A DNA stretch of 64,000 nt from Lineolata rhizophorae (Eukaryota; Ascomycota; Dothideomycetes; Lineolatales; Lineolataceae), in NCBI GenBank assembly GCA_010093515.1, contig MU001709.1, positions 63,814 through 127,813 on the forward strand. Direction: 5' to 3'. Within the stretch, counting starts at the first letter, position 1. The number at the start of each line of letters is the position of its first letter. The position numbers were made by a program, and so were the translations under genes. Below, piece after piece: positions 1 to 10,432 of this stretch. The notes beneath the pieces were generated by a model. That model did no database searches. It worked only from the letters and a program-made list of their open reading frames with translations, and was not told the DNA's origin.

Positions 1-600
1 GCGGTGCCTGGCCAACCCGTTGCTTCGTGGCGTCGGGCCTGGAGGCGTCGCGCACTGTGCTTCAGCTGCTCCGCGCGCGCTCATTCGACGCCCTGGCGCA
101 TCACCCTGCCGAGACAGGCCAGCCTCTTGCGCTCTCCCTTTCCGTCTGGCGACCTTTTCTGCTTCTCTCTTCCCGACTCCCCTCTGTTCCACTCTCTCCC
201 TTGGCCCGCCTCTTCTTCCTTTTCCGCGCGCGCTCCCTTTCGGACTCCCCAATTTCACCGTCGAAGGGTTAGGCCGGCCTTTTGGTGGACGCGGCGCCGG
301 CATACGCTCTCTAAACCCCCGTACACCCCCCAAACACGCCGGAACGTCAGCCGAAATTGAGGTCATGCATCCAGCCATCACACCCGCGCCAACCACGCAG
401 TCCGTCCCTTCAAGCGTCGACCTTCAGCTTGCACCCTTCGCGATTCCCTCCCTCGGGTCATGACGAGGCCTCTCACCGTCGTCGTCTAAGGTAGCAATAC
501 CGGACGGAGATACCACCGCTACGCACACGCCCGCGACTACGTGGACGAATCCCAGCACTGCAAACACCACAGCAACACACGCCCACCAACAACGATAATA
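1..600. promoter_or_regulatory. 5' flank and leader of the ERF2 gene
   Basis: No gene is supported here. The stretch from about 130 to 250 is strongly pyrimidine-rich (C/T runs), as is common around fungal core promoters and transcription starts. It is followed by an A/C-rich leader that runs into the ATG at 601. The ORFs that cross it show no family resemblance and are low-complexity readings of the C/T tract. Confidence 0.45.
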
Positions 601-3600
601 ATGTCCGACATCACATCCGCTAGCGGCGCGCCCACCGCGCCGCCGGCCTCACACCAGCAATCGCAGCACGAACTACAGGAATCGTCGCAATCACAGCCAC
701 AACCGCAGCAACAAACCGCCTCACCCCCCTCGACATCAGCACACTACCCCCCCAGCACGACCGGCCCGCCCGGCTCCCCCGGCCTCCCGCCCTCGCGCCC
801 TTCCTCCGCCGCAACCTCCGCCGCCGCCCACAAGCGCGGCAGCGCCCCCCAGCGCACGCCATCCACGGCGACCTCTCACGCGCACCCGCCGCCGCCGCCG
901 CCCTCGTCGCGCCGCGGCACCGGCCCCGGCGCGCCCACAAATAGCGTGGCTGGCAGCGTGGTGTCCGCCGGCGGCGGCGGCGGGGTGCGCCCGCCGACTA
1001 GTAGCTCCTCGTCTCGTACGCACGTGCCGTCGCTGACGCCGCACGCCTTCTTTCGGCCCATGAGCAGCCAGCGGCTGCAGGCGCAGCGAGGGCCGCGGCC
1101 GGGCAGCAGCGTCATTGGGAGCCCGCCGCCGCCGCGGCCGACGTCGCCACCGCAGCAACAGCAGCAGGGGCTAGGGCTAGGCGGAGGACTTGGCGGAGGA
1201 CTAGGAGGAGGAGATGCGGACGACGGCCTTAGCGACGCGGCGAGTAGCGTAGCCGGGTACGCCCAGTTGCAGCAACAACAGCAGGCCGCGCAACAGCAAC
1301 AGCAACAGCAACAGCAACAACAACTGGCGCGCCACAGCAATGGCTCCGCCGCGACATCAGCCGGCGGCACGGCGCCCCCGCGCTCCGTGCCCGGTAGCTT
1401 CATCCAGCAGCCCTTTCCGGGCCTCTCCGGCTACAATAACAACAACCACCAGGCGGTGGCGGCGCCGCCCGGGAGCGGCAGCAGCCCTACCACCGCCGCC
1501 GGCGCCGGCGCCGCGCCGGGCGGTCCCATGAGCGGCCCGCCGCCGCCCTCGCGCGGCACCGACTTCACCGAGCGCGAGGCCGACGCCTACTCGTACGGCG
1601 TCGACCGCACGACGGCCAACACGACGCCCACGGGCGCGGACACGGTGCGCTCGCGCGGCGAGAGCGTCACGCCGCTCAGGCCAGGCCTGCCGGGCGGGAC
1701 GGCGGCGGGCGTGCGGACGAGCGGCGGGCCGGCATCGCCTGCTGGTGGCGGACGAGGAGGCGGCGCGGGGGCCGCGGGCGGCGGAAGCGCCGGAGGTGGA
1801 GGTGCGGGGGCCGCTGAGGGCGCGGGCCCAGGCGCCGAGGCGGGCGATGCGCGCGCCGAGGACGCGAACGCGAGCGCGAACGCGAACGCTGCTGGGGCGG
1901 GCGCCAGGAAGAAGGACCGCAAGTCGGCGGGGCCGGCGCGGCTGAGTCTGGACAAGGCGCTGAAGCTGGGGGCGGGCGGTCCCGGGGCGGGTGGGAACGC
2001 GCCGAGCAAGAGCCCGCGGTCGTTCAGGAGTAGCTTCATCTTGCCGAGTCGGAACGGGCGGGGCGGGTCGGAGAGGAGTTCGGTGAGGGGTAGCGGGATC
2101 GGCATCGCGGGGATTGGGCGCACGGGGATGGGGGTCGGCGGCGGGGCGGAGAGGCATCGGGAGGGGCATGAGAAGTTGGAGAGCGAGGCGAGTTCGCCGA
2201 GGGAGGAGGACGAGGAGGGGAGGAGAGGCGCGGGAGGGGAGGGGGACGCGACGGCGGATAGAGATGAGGAAGATGATTTAGATAGGGACGTCGCGCTGAA
2301 GAAGGTCCGGGAGAGGGAGAGGGAGAAGGTCAAGAGGCAGATGCAGTTGGGCAAGAATTACGAGTACTTCACGGGCAACACGGTGTTTTGCTGGGGAGGA
2401 CGGCTGCAGAATGCGAGGGACAGGCCGATCAATATCGCCACGGGCATATTGGTGCTGGCGCCGGCGGGGCTGTTCTTTGGCTTCTCGTGAGTCGTTCATC
2501 TTTCTTTTCTTGAGCTGTGTTTGCCTGTCGAGGTGTGGTCGTAGGCTAATTGCTCTTAGTGCACCATGGCTCTGGCGAAACATTTCGCCTGCGATTCCGA
2601 TCGTCTTCGCCTACATTTTCTGCGTCTGCATGTCCTCGTACTTTCACGCGTCCGTGACAGACCCCGGAGTAAGTTTCACTCGAGCGGACATCTGTCTTTC
2701 TGGTTACATTTCCTTCATCTAACGCAAGATATCAAAACAGATCCTGCCCCGCAACCTACATCCGTTCCCGCCGCCCAACCCGCGAGAAGACCCGCTCACG
2801 CCGGGCCCGGCGACGACGGAATGGACCATGGTCATCAGCGCCACGTCGCCGTCGGCCGCTATGGAGGTGCCCACCAAGTACTGCAAGAGTTGCAACATCT
2901 GGCGGCCGCCGCGGGCCCACCACTGCCGCGTCTGCGACAATTGCATCGAGACGCAGGACCATCACTGCGTGTGGCTCAACAACTGCGTCGGACGACGCAA
3001 CTACCGCTTCTTCTTCGCCTTCGTCGCGGCCGCGACGATTCTGGGCCTAATGCTGTTTGGGTGCAGTCTGGCACAGCTGCTGGTGTGGCAGCGGCAGCGG
3101 CGGCAACCCGGCGGCGGCGGCCCGGGCTTCGGCGACGCCCTCGATGCCAACCGGGTGCCCTTCGCGCTCATGATATTCGCCGTGCTGGGCACGCCGTACC
3201 CGGCCAGCCTGCTCGCGTACCACCTCTTCCTGCTCGGGCGGGCCGAGACGACGCGCGAGTACCTCAACAGCCACAAGTTCGCGCGCAAGGACCGGCACCG
3301 GCCCTTCGACCGCGGCTCCGCGTGGGCCAACTGGGCCGCCGTGCTGTGCAAGCCGCGCGGGCCGACGTACCTGCGGTTCAAGGACCGGTACGTCAAGGGC
3401 GACAGGCGGTTCGGGGACAGACGCAGGGGCAGGGGCGAGGACCCGAGGGGAGGGAAGGGCGGGGGCGGCTCGGCGGCCAAGGGGTTGGGGTTGGGGCTCG
3501 GGCTCGCGGGGAAGGGCGAGCCGCCGGGCCTGGAGATGGTAGATGTGAGTGGGAAGGTGGCGAGGCAGGGGCAGCAGGGCGGAGGCGGGGGGAGGCCGCC

Positions 3601-3700
3601 GGCTTTCGAGGGGCCGGTGGGGAGGCCGCCGTTGGGGACGCCGAGGGCGGGGGCGGGGGGTGAGGAGGGGAGGGGGGGTGGTGGGGAGGAGAGGAGCTAG
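601..3700 (+). CDS. ERF2: ERF2-type DHHC palmitoyltransferase with very long disordered N-terminus
   Basis: Protein S-acyltransferase that attaches palmitate to cysteines of membrane-bound substrates. In yeast Erf2 works with Erf4/Shr5 on Ras at the ER. Three exons keep frame: 601-2486, 2560-2668 and 2741-3700, with canonical GTGAGT and GTAAGT donors, giving 984 residues. The first ~590 residues are disordered Pro/Ser/Ala/Gly/Gln-rich sequence with polyglutamine. The catalytic part follows: GNTVFCWGGR near the membrane entry, two transmembrane segments interrupted by the introns, the cysteine-rich domain (KYCKSC, HHCRVCDNC) and DHHC at about residues 738-741 with Cys741 as the acyl acceptor. 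Two more transmembrane segments and a TTxE motif (AETTRE) come next. The ATG at 601 is used because the open frame upstream has no in-frame ATG. Yeast Erf2 is about 360 residues, so the N-terminal extension is unusually long. The C-terminal tail is Gly/Arg-rich. Confidence 0.93.
1261..1330 (+). repeat. CAG/CAA repeat encoding polyglutamine in ERF2
   Basis: A run of CAG and CAA codons, interrupted by one Ala-Ala pair, encodes a glutamine tract of about 25 residues in the disordered N-terminal region. The mix of both Gln codons lowers slippage compared with a pure CAG run. Confidence 0.9.
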
Positions 3701-5864
3701 ATGGTTGGTTGGTTGGGAGGTCGTTCTTTGAGGCGTCTTCTCTTTCTCTTGCTCTTGCTATTCGAGTTGTGGTTTCTTTATCCTAATAATTCGTTTCATG
3801 GGGCTGAGGCGGTAGTGGTTATACCCTTGGTAGAGAGATGGAAAAGCGGAATGCGCTCTCTATTTTTATTTTTATTTTTATTTTTATTTTTCACTCTGAA
3901 CTTTCCCTCTTGCGCAGAGGTTGTATTATTTTTCTTCGTGTCAGGGCTAGCAGCCGCTTTGTTTTCTTTCTTTTTAAACCTTTCTCATTTCACGGGTTTT
4001 TGTGCCTTGTCCGATGTAAGTTTTGTCTGTATTTGTATGTACGTTGACGTGGTCCTTTGGGGGTGGAGTCCCGATTGGCGAGTCGGCCGGCTTGTACGAC
4101 GATTGAGTCCAGCGGAGCAGCTGGATCGATGGGGGCGTGTTCCGGGGGGTAATCCGACGTATTCCACGTGTAAGGCCGGTTTCCCAGGGGTAATGATACG
4201 GGTAGCGTTGTAGACCCAAGTTTAGCTTCTAGGCTAGTGCAGGCGTATGTAGTAGACTATCGCCCGGGCTTGCGCTCGCCGCCCAGGCGGGCGACAGGGC
4301 TTGCGCGTACGTCGTAGCGTTGCTTGTACAGATCTACCGTATATCCGGAGCAATTTGTGTCCAACCTTCATGCATTCCGGGGCCCACTTCCGACTAGAGC
4401 CGAGTGCTAACGCCATAGATCACGATCTTGATGAGTACGACGAGTGGTGCAAGTTTCCTTAACTAGATACTAGCCTGGATGAAAGCCTTCTGAAGTACTA
4501 GGTAAGTAGCCTCGTCTAGCCCGATTTGACAGTGATATTTTCACTATTCCTGCTATGAGCTCTGAGCCAGAGAGAATCCTCACTGCGCTCAATAGGGCGA
4601 ATAAGGCCCCCACATTACCCACTGAGCCCAAGAAGAAGCATACCAAGACCCAAGGACGTGTGACGGTCGAAGACGACCGAGTATTCACGATAAGCCCATT
4701 GATGCTCAGATTGAGCGAGAATTAGCGGAGGATGTTGCTATAGTGGTGCGGGCATGGGACAGCCTCGGAGATATGTCGTTCTGTCCCCTCCTCCTACCAC
4801 CTCCATTTTCCATCATCCTAGGTTTCTCCTTGTTCTCAATCCTACCCAATTGTTAGGCGAACCTGCATGCTATACAGCTGCACAACGCCCGCCGGTCCGA
4901 TTTTGCGTCTTGTTGTCAACCCATACTGTTACGAACGGACAATGTAGCTCTTCCTAGCCTCCATGCCGAGAAGGCGGAGCGGCTGCTGCCTGGGCGACAC
5001 CTTTTCTAACAGGACGGTAACACGGGCGAGATTGCAACCAGTATCGTCTTAAGCAGTAGCTCCTTATTGTCCAGTTGATTCCTCAGTCAATCAAGCTCGG
5101 GTATTAACGGTCTAAGTGCCGCCCAATCACGTCCGAAAAGCTGCCAAATTCTCCAGGCGGGCTATAAATTGCTGCGCTGCTGCTGTAACAGTTCTACAGC
5201 AATCAATTTCCACTTTAGCCCAGCACGAGTCATCAGAACTTCTTCGTCCCTCTGAGGGTGTCACTTCCTTACCTTATCAAATGTACCATGTGCAAGGAGT
5301 ATAGGACTACATACATCTATTCTGGGGGTGGCTGCAAGATCGGAGAATGCGACGAAATCAAGTACACGGCAGACCCATGCGACGAGAAGCCTGCCAGCGG
5401 CATCCGAAATTGCCACAGGTACCAGATGATACATTCTGCATCAACTAGGAGGAAAGGTCCGCGTCCGGGACATAATCACGGTGACCAAGGTGGAAGCTCC
5501 AGCTCGGCTTAGGTAGGTTGGTACAAAGAAGTTAGTTGAACCCGGTTGTCTGCTAGCATGTTTCTCAAGGATGTACCATCTATGAGGGGTCAAACATTGG
5601 ATGCGCCCACTATCGTCACTTGGTCAAGGTCCATTTGGCTTGATCGGCCTAAGGCAAATTGAGTGCTGGCATCGTTCGCTTGAAAGGGCGCGTATAGAAC
5701 AAGATAAGGATGAGGTCGAACGAGTGGCTCGCATTCTCATGGAACGGTCACTTTAATTGAGATTTATGTATTTAGCATTTATGTTTGAACCACGCTCGTT
5801 AGACAATATATGATTCCATCTACATCGTTTCTTGTGGGGCAAATACCCAGCACCAGAATATAGC
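3701..5864. other. Gene-poor stretch after ERF2
   Basis: The first ~300 bases are the T-rich 3' region of ERF2 and include a (TATTTT)n microsatellite at about 3861-3891. Beyond about 4200 the DNA is less GC-rich and holds only short ORFs. One at 4555-4725 (+) reads as a plausible protein fragment (starts MSSEPERILTALNRANK, lysine-rich centre), and one at 5258-5512 (+) has scattered cysteines. Neither can be joined to a complete gene or assigned to a family. Confidence 0.5.
3861..3891. repeat. (TATTTT)n microsatellite
   Basis: Five near-perfect TATTTT units lie about 160 bp past the ERF2 stop codon, probably inside its 3' untranslated region. Confidence 0.9.
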
Positions 5865-6674
5865 CTACTTCTCTCTCGTCTCGTAGGTTTCCTTCGTTTC
5901 CTTCGATCTGAAGACATTCTTGCCGTAATCGAGGATGTCTTTGGCAGAAGAAAATTTCGCCTTCCAGCAGCCCATAATGATATCCCTAAGCGGGAGGCCT
6001 TCTGTGCTCGGAAACTTTCCTTTTTCAAATAATGACTCGATGAATTCGTTGCTCAGGCCTTCGTAGGGGGTCTGGCCAGCCACGAGTTCGTAGAGTGAAG
6101 AACCCAGTGCGAAGAGGTCCGACTTTACCGTGTTATCCGCCCCAGCATCTCGAGGGAGGCAATGGCTTGGGGCCTCAAGTCCTTGTGCCGGCCTCCCTTT
6201 CAATCCAAGGTCCGGCTGGTTGTCAAATCCTGATGCGTTGAAGTCGCTAAGCCGGGCGTTGAGGCATGCGTCCAACAGCCACTGGTCGAGCCTGAGATCA
6301 GAATGCCTGACACCCTTGGAATGGATGTATGCGACACTACGGATCATTTGGTAGGTCCAGCGCTTCAGATTCGTTTCTGTGATGCTTGCCCAATGCTCTC
6401 GGATGTATTCCTTAAGGTTGCCGTTGGGATAGTACTCGAGCTCAATATATTCCTTTTCCAGACCAATAGACAAGCACTTGGTGATAAGCGGGTGGCTGCC
6501 TAGAATGAGGTAGACGTCGGCTTCCATTTTGCATGCCTCTATGTTCTGCTCTGTGATGCCTTTGTCATTACCGAGTATATGACATTCCTTCCTGACGGTG
6601 TTTCCGATGCGGTAAGTTTTGGCGCTCATGCCTACCATGAGCAGCTCGCGTTGTGGCTGCGTAGATAGTGGCAT
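5865..6674 (-). CDS. Small accessory protein kinase-like protein
   Basis: Single-exon, 269-residue protein kinase fold with a reduced N-lobe: no glycine loop is visible and the beta-3 lysine position is unclear. A recognisable helix-C region (MEADVYLILGSHPLI, about 51-65) is followed by a hinge (IELEYYPNGNL). The catalytic loop reads HSD at 124-126 in place of HRD, with Arg for the usual Lys (DLRLDQ). The magnesium motif is DFN (144-146) instead of DFG, and helix F keeps its Asp (KSDLFALGSSLYEL). The catalytic Asp126 and DFx Asp144 remain, so weak activity is possible. Proteins with this HSDLRLDQW pattern form a family expanded in filamentous ascomycetes, usually in accessory regions. A CACGTG box lies about 120 bp upstream of the ATG. 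Substrates are unknown. Confidence 0.8.
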   Translation of the reverse strand: MPLSTQPQRELLMVGMSAKTYRIGNTVRKECHILGNDKGITEQNIEACKMEADVYLILGSHPLITKCLSIGLEKEYIELEYYPNGNLKEYIREHWASITETNLKRWTYQMIRSVAYIHSKGVRHSDLRLDQWLLDACLNARLSDFNASGFDNQPDLGLKGRPAQGLEAPSHCLPRDAGADNTVKSDLFALGSSLYELVAGQTPYEGLSNEFIESLFEKGKFPSTEGLPLRDIIMGCWKAKFSSAKDILDYGKNVFRSKETKETYETREK

Positions 6675-6794
6675 AATTTAGACGTCGAGGTAAAGAATGT
6701 GTGCCGGGCCTAAGATAGGATAACGGGCAGGCGCAGGAATTACTGGTAATAGAGGCACATCGGAGGAAGTGGTTGCGGCACGAGCGTATTAATC

Positions 6795-6800
6795 ACGTGA
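6795..6800. promoter_or_regulatory. CACGTG box upstream of the kinase-like gene
   Basis: Palindromic CACGTG in the context AATCACGTGAT, about 120 bp before the start of the minus-strand kinase gene. This is the consensus of fungal bHLH factors such as Cbf1-type proteins. The position fits a promoter element, but binding is inferred. Confidence 0.4.
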
Positions 6801-7970
6801 TCTGCCCCCCTGAAGCTAAGTTAGGCCTTCTAATTTGAGATGGGGGTAACGCATGGTTTGGTTTGGTTTGGTTTGTTTCATTTACCCTGACCTCTCCCTG
6901 CTACGGGATATGCAGGCTACAACTACTCGGCTATCTCTACATGGGTCTATGAAAAGTACTAGTACATGCAAAAGGGTGGTCTATCGTGGTCTGTGGTTTG
7001 ATTGTGTGTTTGGGTTTTCGTCCGTTCTAGGTGTAGGAGAGCTCTGTGTCTGGTCCCTGTCTGATGCTCTTCCGATGAAGCGTTGTGACTCTATTGCGAA
7101 ATCCAGGACTGCATCGAGGTCTTTCTTGGGGATTTTCCATTTCTGGGCGCCTTGCCGGTTGGTCTGTTGGCGGGGTTTCCCTCCTAGCATCAACGAGATT
7201 GAGTTGAATCGCGATCCTATTTGCTGTCGTAGCCTCTGTCTGGGGGGGGCAACGCATAGGTGCCACAATTGGTCCCCGCTTAGTATGAGCAGCGGAGCGA
7301 AAAGATGTCGCCAAAAACATTTGGATGTTTTTTATTTCGCTGGATGGGGAACAGATAATTGTGTGGGGAACGCACGATCGCGAAACGATCCACCATGCGC
7401 AAGCTCCATAAAATTCCGGCCTGGTCTTCGCCGTACCCACACTTGAGATGCGAAGTCCTTAGTTCCTAACTCCCAACTCGCCTTCCCATCTTCCCTTCTG
7501 CTGCAGCCTCCCCACGATTTCTCATCCCTATGGAAGGCTACCTCATATAGTTGCCCAATGAATGCTCCCACATGTACAGTCCTCCAAAGCATCCCGCGGC
7601 TGCTGCCTAGAGCGCCGAGGTAGTGCTGCGCTCGACACCTTAGGTTCGGTCGACCGTGTAGAGAAAGAGCTCCCTTCAACAGCCGCAACAGCCACCCATT
7701 TGTTCTTTTCAAGCCCGCAGATATCACTAATACTCCATCAATCACGCGTTTGGTCGCCGCTACATATCCTAGTTGGGCGGCGCAATCTAATTGCAAAAGC
7801 TCAGTTCATCCAGAGGTTACGTCAGCCTCTTTGCGAGATCGGTACACAGAGGACGATGAGAGTAGCATAGATTCGACTTTAAGTTCATTAACCCTAGTGC
7901 AGCAAAAGACGCAGACAACTGGTTTGGCCGATCTTGGCATTGAAAGCTGAAGGAAGACACGCAGGAGGGC
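6801..7970. other. Intergenic region with unassigned ORFs
   Basis: Contains a (TTTGG)n run at about 6855-6875 and several overlapping short ORFs on both strands. The longest (7332-7796 minus, 154 codons; 6853-7446 plus, 197 codons) show no motif or splice-linked partner, so no gene is called. Confidence 0.4.
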
Positions 7971-9385
7971 CTAATACGGAATCTGATCACAACATCGCAG
8001 AATCTCCTGCACTTTATTCTCAACGGACAAGTAAACTTCGTCAGCTGATCCATTGCAACTGATCTAGAAAGCCGTTAGCGATCGTCTTGCGATGTAAAAC
8101 TACTAGTACACATACCGTCCAGAATTTCCCGCTTTGTTTGAGATGTGCTTCTATCAGTGAATTCTCCTTAAAAGTTTCCAACCTCTTCTTGAACAGATCT
8201 GGATCATCGTCGATCCGATTGGAATGCGCCGCACGTTTTCTTAGACGTTGCAGCATCACTTCCTCGGAACAATCGAGAAGAATTGTGTAGTTCTGATCAT
8301 GGATCTGGAAAAGGTGTTAATATGACTATGTTGAAGGCCGGACTAGGGCCCATTGATAACCTTTTGCTCAAAGGCGAGTGCCTGGTCCATACTCCGCGGG
8401 AACCCATCGATAAGAAACAGTCTTCCGATCGGCAATTGATCCCTCTATTCTCCTCTTTAAAAGGGTGATAGTTAACTGAGCTGGAATAATAACTGAGGCT
8501 TGTATGCTGTTGTTAATAAAGTTCCTATACTTGGACGATGGAGATTCTGCCTCATCGCGTAGGATATCACCGACAGAAATATAATCAAAGCCAAATTTCT
8601 AGGCGACTCGTATATATTAGGTTCCCTTGCCAACGCTAGGGCCTCCTATACTTCTTTAGTAGATCGTTCAACAAGGCTAATATAGACGATTTACCAAGAA
8701 TAAACAATACAAGGATATTCGTAGTCTTCCTCTACTATAGAGCCTCCCTATCCCGTAATAGGACTTCTGCCCAAGGTCTGAGTTACACGTAGCAGACTTG
8801 ATTGTAAAGGGGAAGAAAATCGTTAAGATCCTTCTAAAGGTAGCTTCGTTCCTCGTAGGTTGCAGCTTGAAACAGGTACTCCAACTTATCTAACTCTCGA
8901 ACCAACTTAGCAGCCTCGGTTTTACCTTCCTCGAACTCTAACCAGATACGTTTTGCTTCCTCGGCGAACGAAGGGTTTATATCTCTAGCGACGGTCGTAA
9001 GAAAGTCTATCGCTAAGCGCTCGCAACGATATTTCTCGTCTAGAAAAATGTGTTAGCGTATATAAAGACGCTGAAATAATGGGATAAATAGTACCTTTCG
9101 AAACTCTATCTAACGGTATAACCTAATGTCTCCGATAATTGATTCTCCTATATCGTGGATCAGTAATATACGTACGTACGATTTTCGATCGAGTTTTATC
9201 GTCAATCTGTTTGCTGGTTAATAAAGTCTAGTTTTTAAACACTAGAACGTGAAATATACTCTGGGTATTATCAGAGACATAATTGCTATCTGCTATATAT
9301 ACCCGCTGACGGTTTCGGGGGATAGGACTGCCCATTTAACCCAACCGCTTCGTGGCAGGTTTTTGAGGCGCTTAATTATGTTTAG
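7971..9385 (-). pseudogene. Decayed fusion gene: HD-domain 5'-nucleotidase plus UMP/CMP-type nucleoside monophosphate kinase
   Basis: Read on the minus strand, this is one decayed gene with four inferable introns (9040-9094, 8646-8694, 8305-8360, 8064-8115). The N-terminal part resembles HDDC2/YfbR-type HD phosphohydrolases: IKRLKNLPRSGWVKW near 9330-9385, the metal-binding HD pair in IHDIGESIIGD (HD codons at 9152-9157), then DEKYRCERLAIDFL, FAEEAKRIWLEFEEGKT and LDKLEYLFQAATYEER. After a linker in the same frame comes an adenylate-kinase-family domain: the P-loop LGGPSVGKGT is restored by removing the intron at 8646-8694, followed by ISVGDILRDEAE, PAQLTITLLKRRIEG, LIDGFPRSMDQALAFEQK, ILLDCSEEVMLQRLRKR and a C-terminus ending at 7971. 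In-frame stops lie at 8834-8836, 8783-8785, 8735-8737, 8732-8734, 8617-8619 and 8599-8601. Frameshifts lie near 9120 and 8430. It cannot make the full protein. Confidence 0.85.
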
Positions 9386-10432
9386 GAACGTAATGTTAGT
9401 AACTAGGTAGGCCATATGGCCGGCGGTGTCTACGACCGCTGAGTAGGCGCCGCCACCAAACACGAAGTTTGTAATCACGAACATCCTAGGGCCGCGCGGG
9501 CTTTGGTGGAGTGAATTGGTCCGGTCCAATTTTTGAAATTGGACGTTGGCACCATTCAGTCTCAAGTGTCCAGCCACTGTGTTGGAGATGATAAATCAGA
9601 AGTCCGCTGCCCGCCACAGAATGCATTGACACTACTACATAGTGGCGTAAACGTGAAACCGCGTCCACGGGCATGCGGCGTTATGTGACGATGGACGACT
9701 CCCAAAGCGGCAAGTCTGGCACGGCATCGTCGAACGTGGATGCGTCTTGATTTTTCATCTTCTGCTCCCGCAAACGGGACGAGAGTGGAGCCACAGCGAC
9801 TCCGCACATTACGGAGTAGTCTCTAGGCGAACTGCGCTGCACGTGATCTTAGCCGGGAGGGCGCATCACGTGCAAGCGCCCCTGCGGCACGAAGTACAGG
9901 GCGGCGTTCTCACCCTCCCCCCGAACCTCCTTGCCGACCTCAGCTTTTCACCCAAACAACGCGCCTCGCATCCAGCCCAGCGCCTCCGAACCGCTTCCAT
10001 ACGCGCCCCCGCGTGCCACAGATCCCGATACCGCTGGCTCCGCACCCCGCGCGCTTTTGCGCTGCCGTTGGGCTTTTGTTCGCCGTCGGCGCGCCGTTCG
10101 CATCCGGCGCTGGGGCAGGCGCGTGCGCGCGCGCGCGCGCGACACCTCACCAAGGCTAGCTAGCTAGCCAGCACGCGCGGTTGGAGAGGAGGAGACGAGA
10201 CGGGCGGCGACGCGAGGACGTGCGCGCGCGAGAGAGAGGGGAGGACGGGCAGTTGCGGAGGTGCGATTCGCTGGGTTGCGAGGGAAGAGATTGAAGGGAG
10301 ACGGGCTGGGAGCGCGGCTAAAGGCGCGGTCTGCGAACTTCGGTGGAGAGGACGGGGGTGCATATACTTAGGGAGAAGAAGTGAAGAGCGCATTGAGAGG
10401 TTCGAGGCGGGATTAAGGGTATTGAGGACAAG
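9386..10432. promoter_or_regulatory. Upstream region of the acidic disordered-protein gene
   Basis: No gene is supported. GC content rises sharply after about 9840. Two CACGTG boxes sit at 9840-9845 and 9867-9872, about 560-590 bp before the next ATG. A GC dinucleotide run (about 10126-10141), a GCTAGCTAGCTAGC run and G/A-rich tracts at about 10183-10250 lie nearer the start, probably in promoter and leader. ORFs across the GC run are low-complexity artefacts. Confidence 0.4.

Noticed and set aside
1357-2169. 270-codon antisense frame over ERF2
   Set aside because: Arg/Ala/Pro low-complexity shadow of the disordered region.
7332-7796. 154-codon minus-strand ORF beside the fusion relic
   Set aside because: No motif, no splice-linked exon and overlapping ORFs of similar quality on the other strand. 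It is not part of the relic, which ends at 7971.
10079-10167. Arg/Ala-rich ORFs around the GCGCGC run
   Set aside because: Simple-sequence artefact of a dinucleotide repeat in a promoter region.
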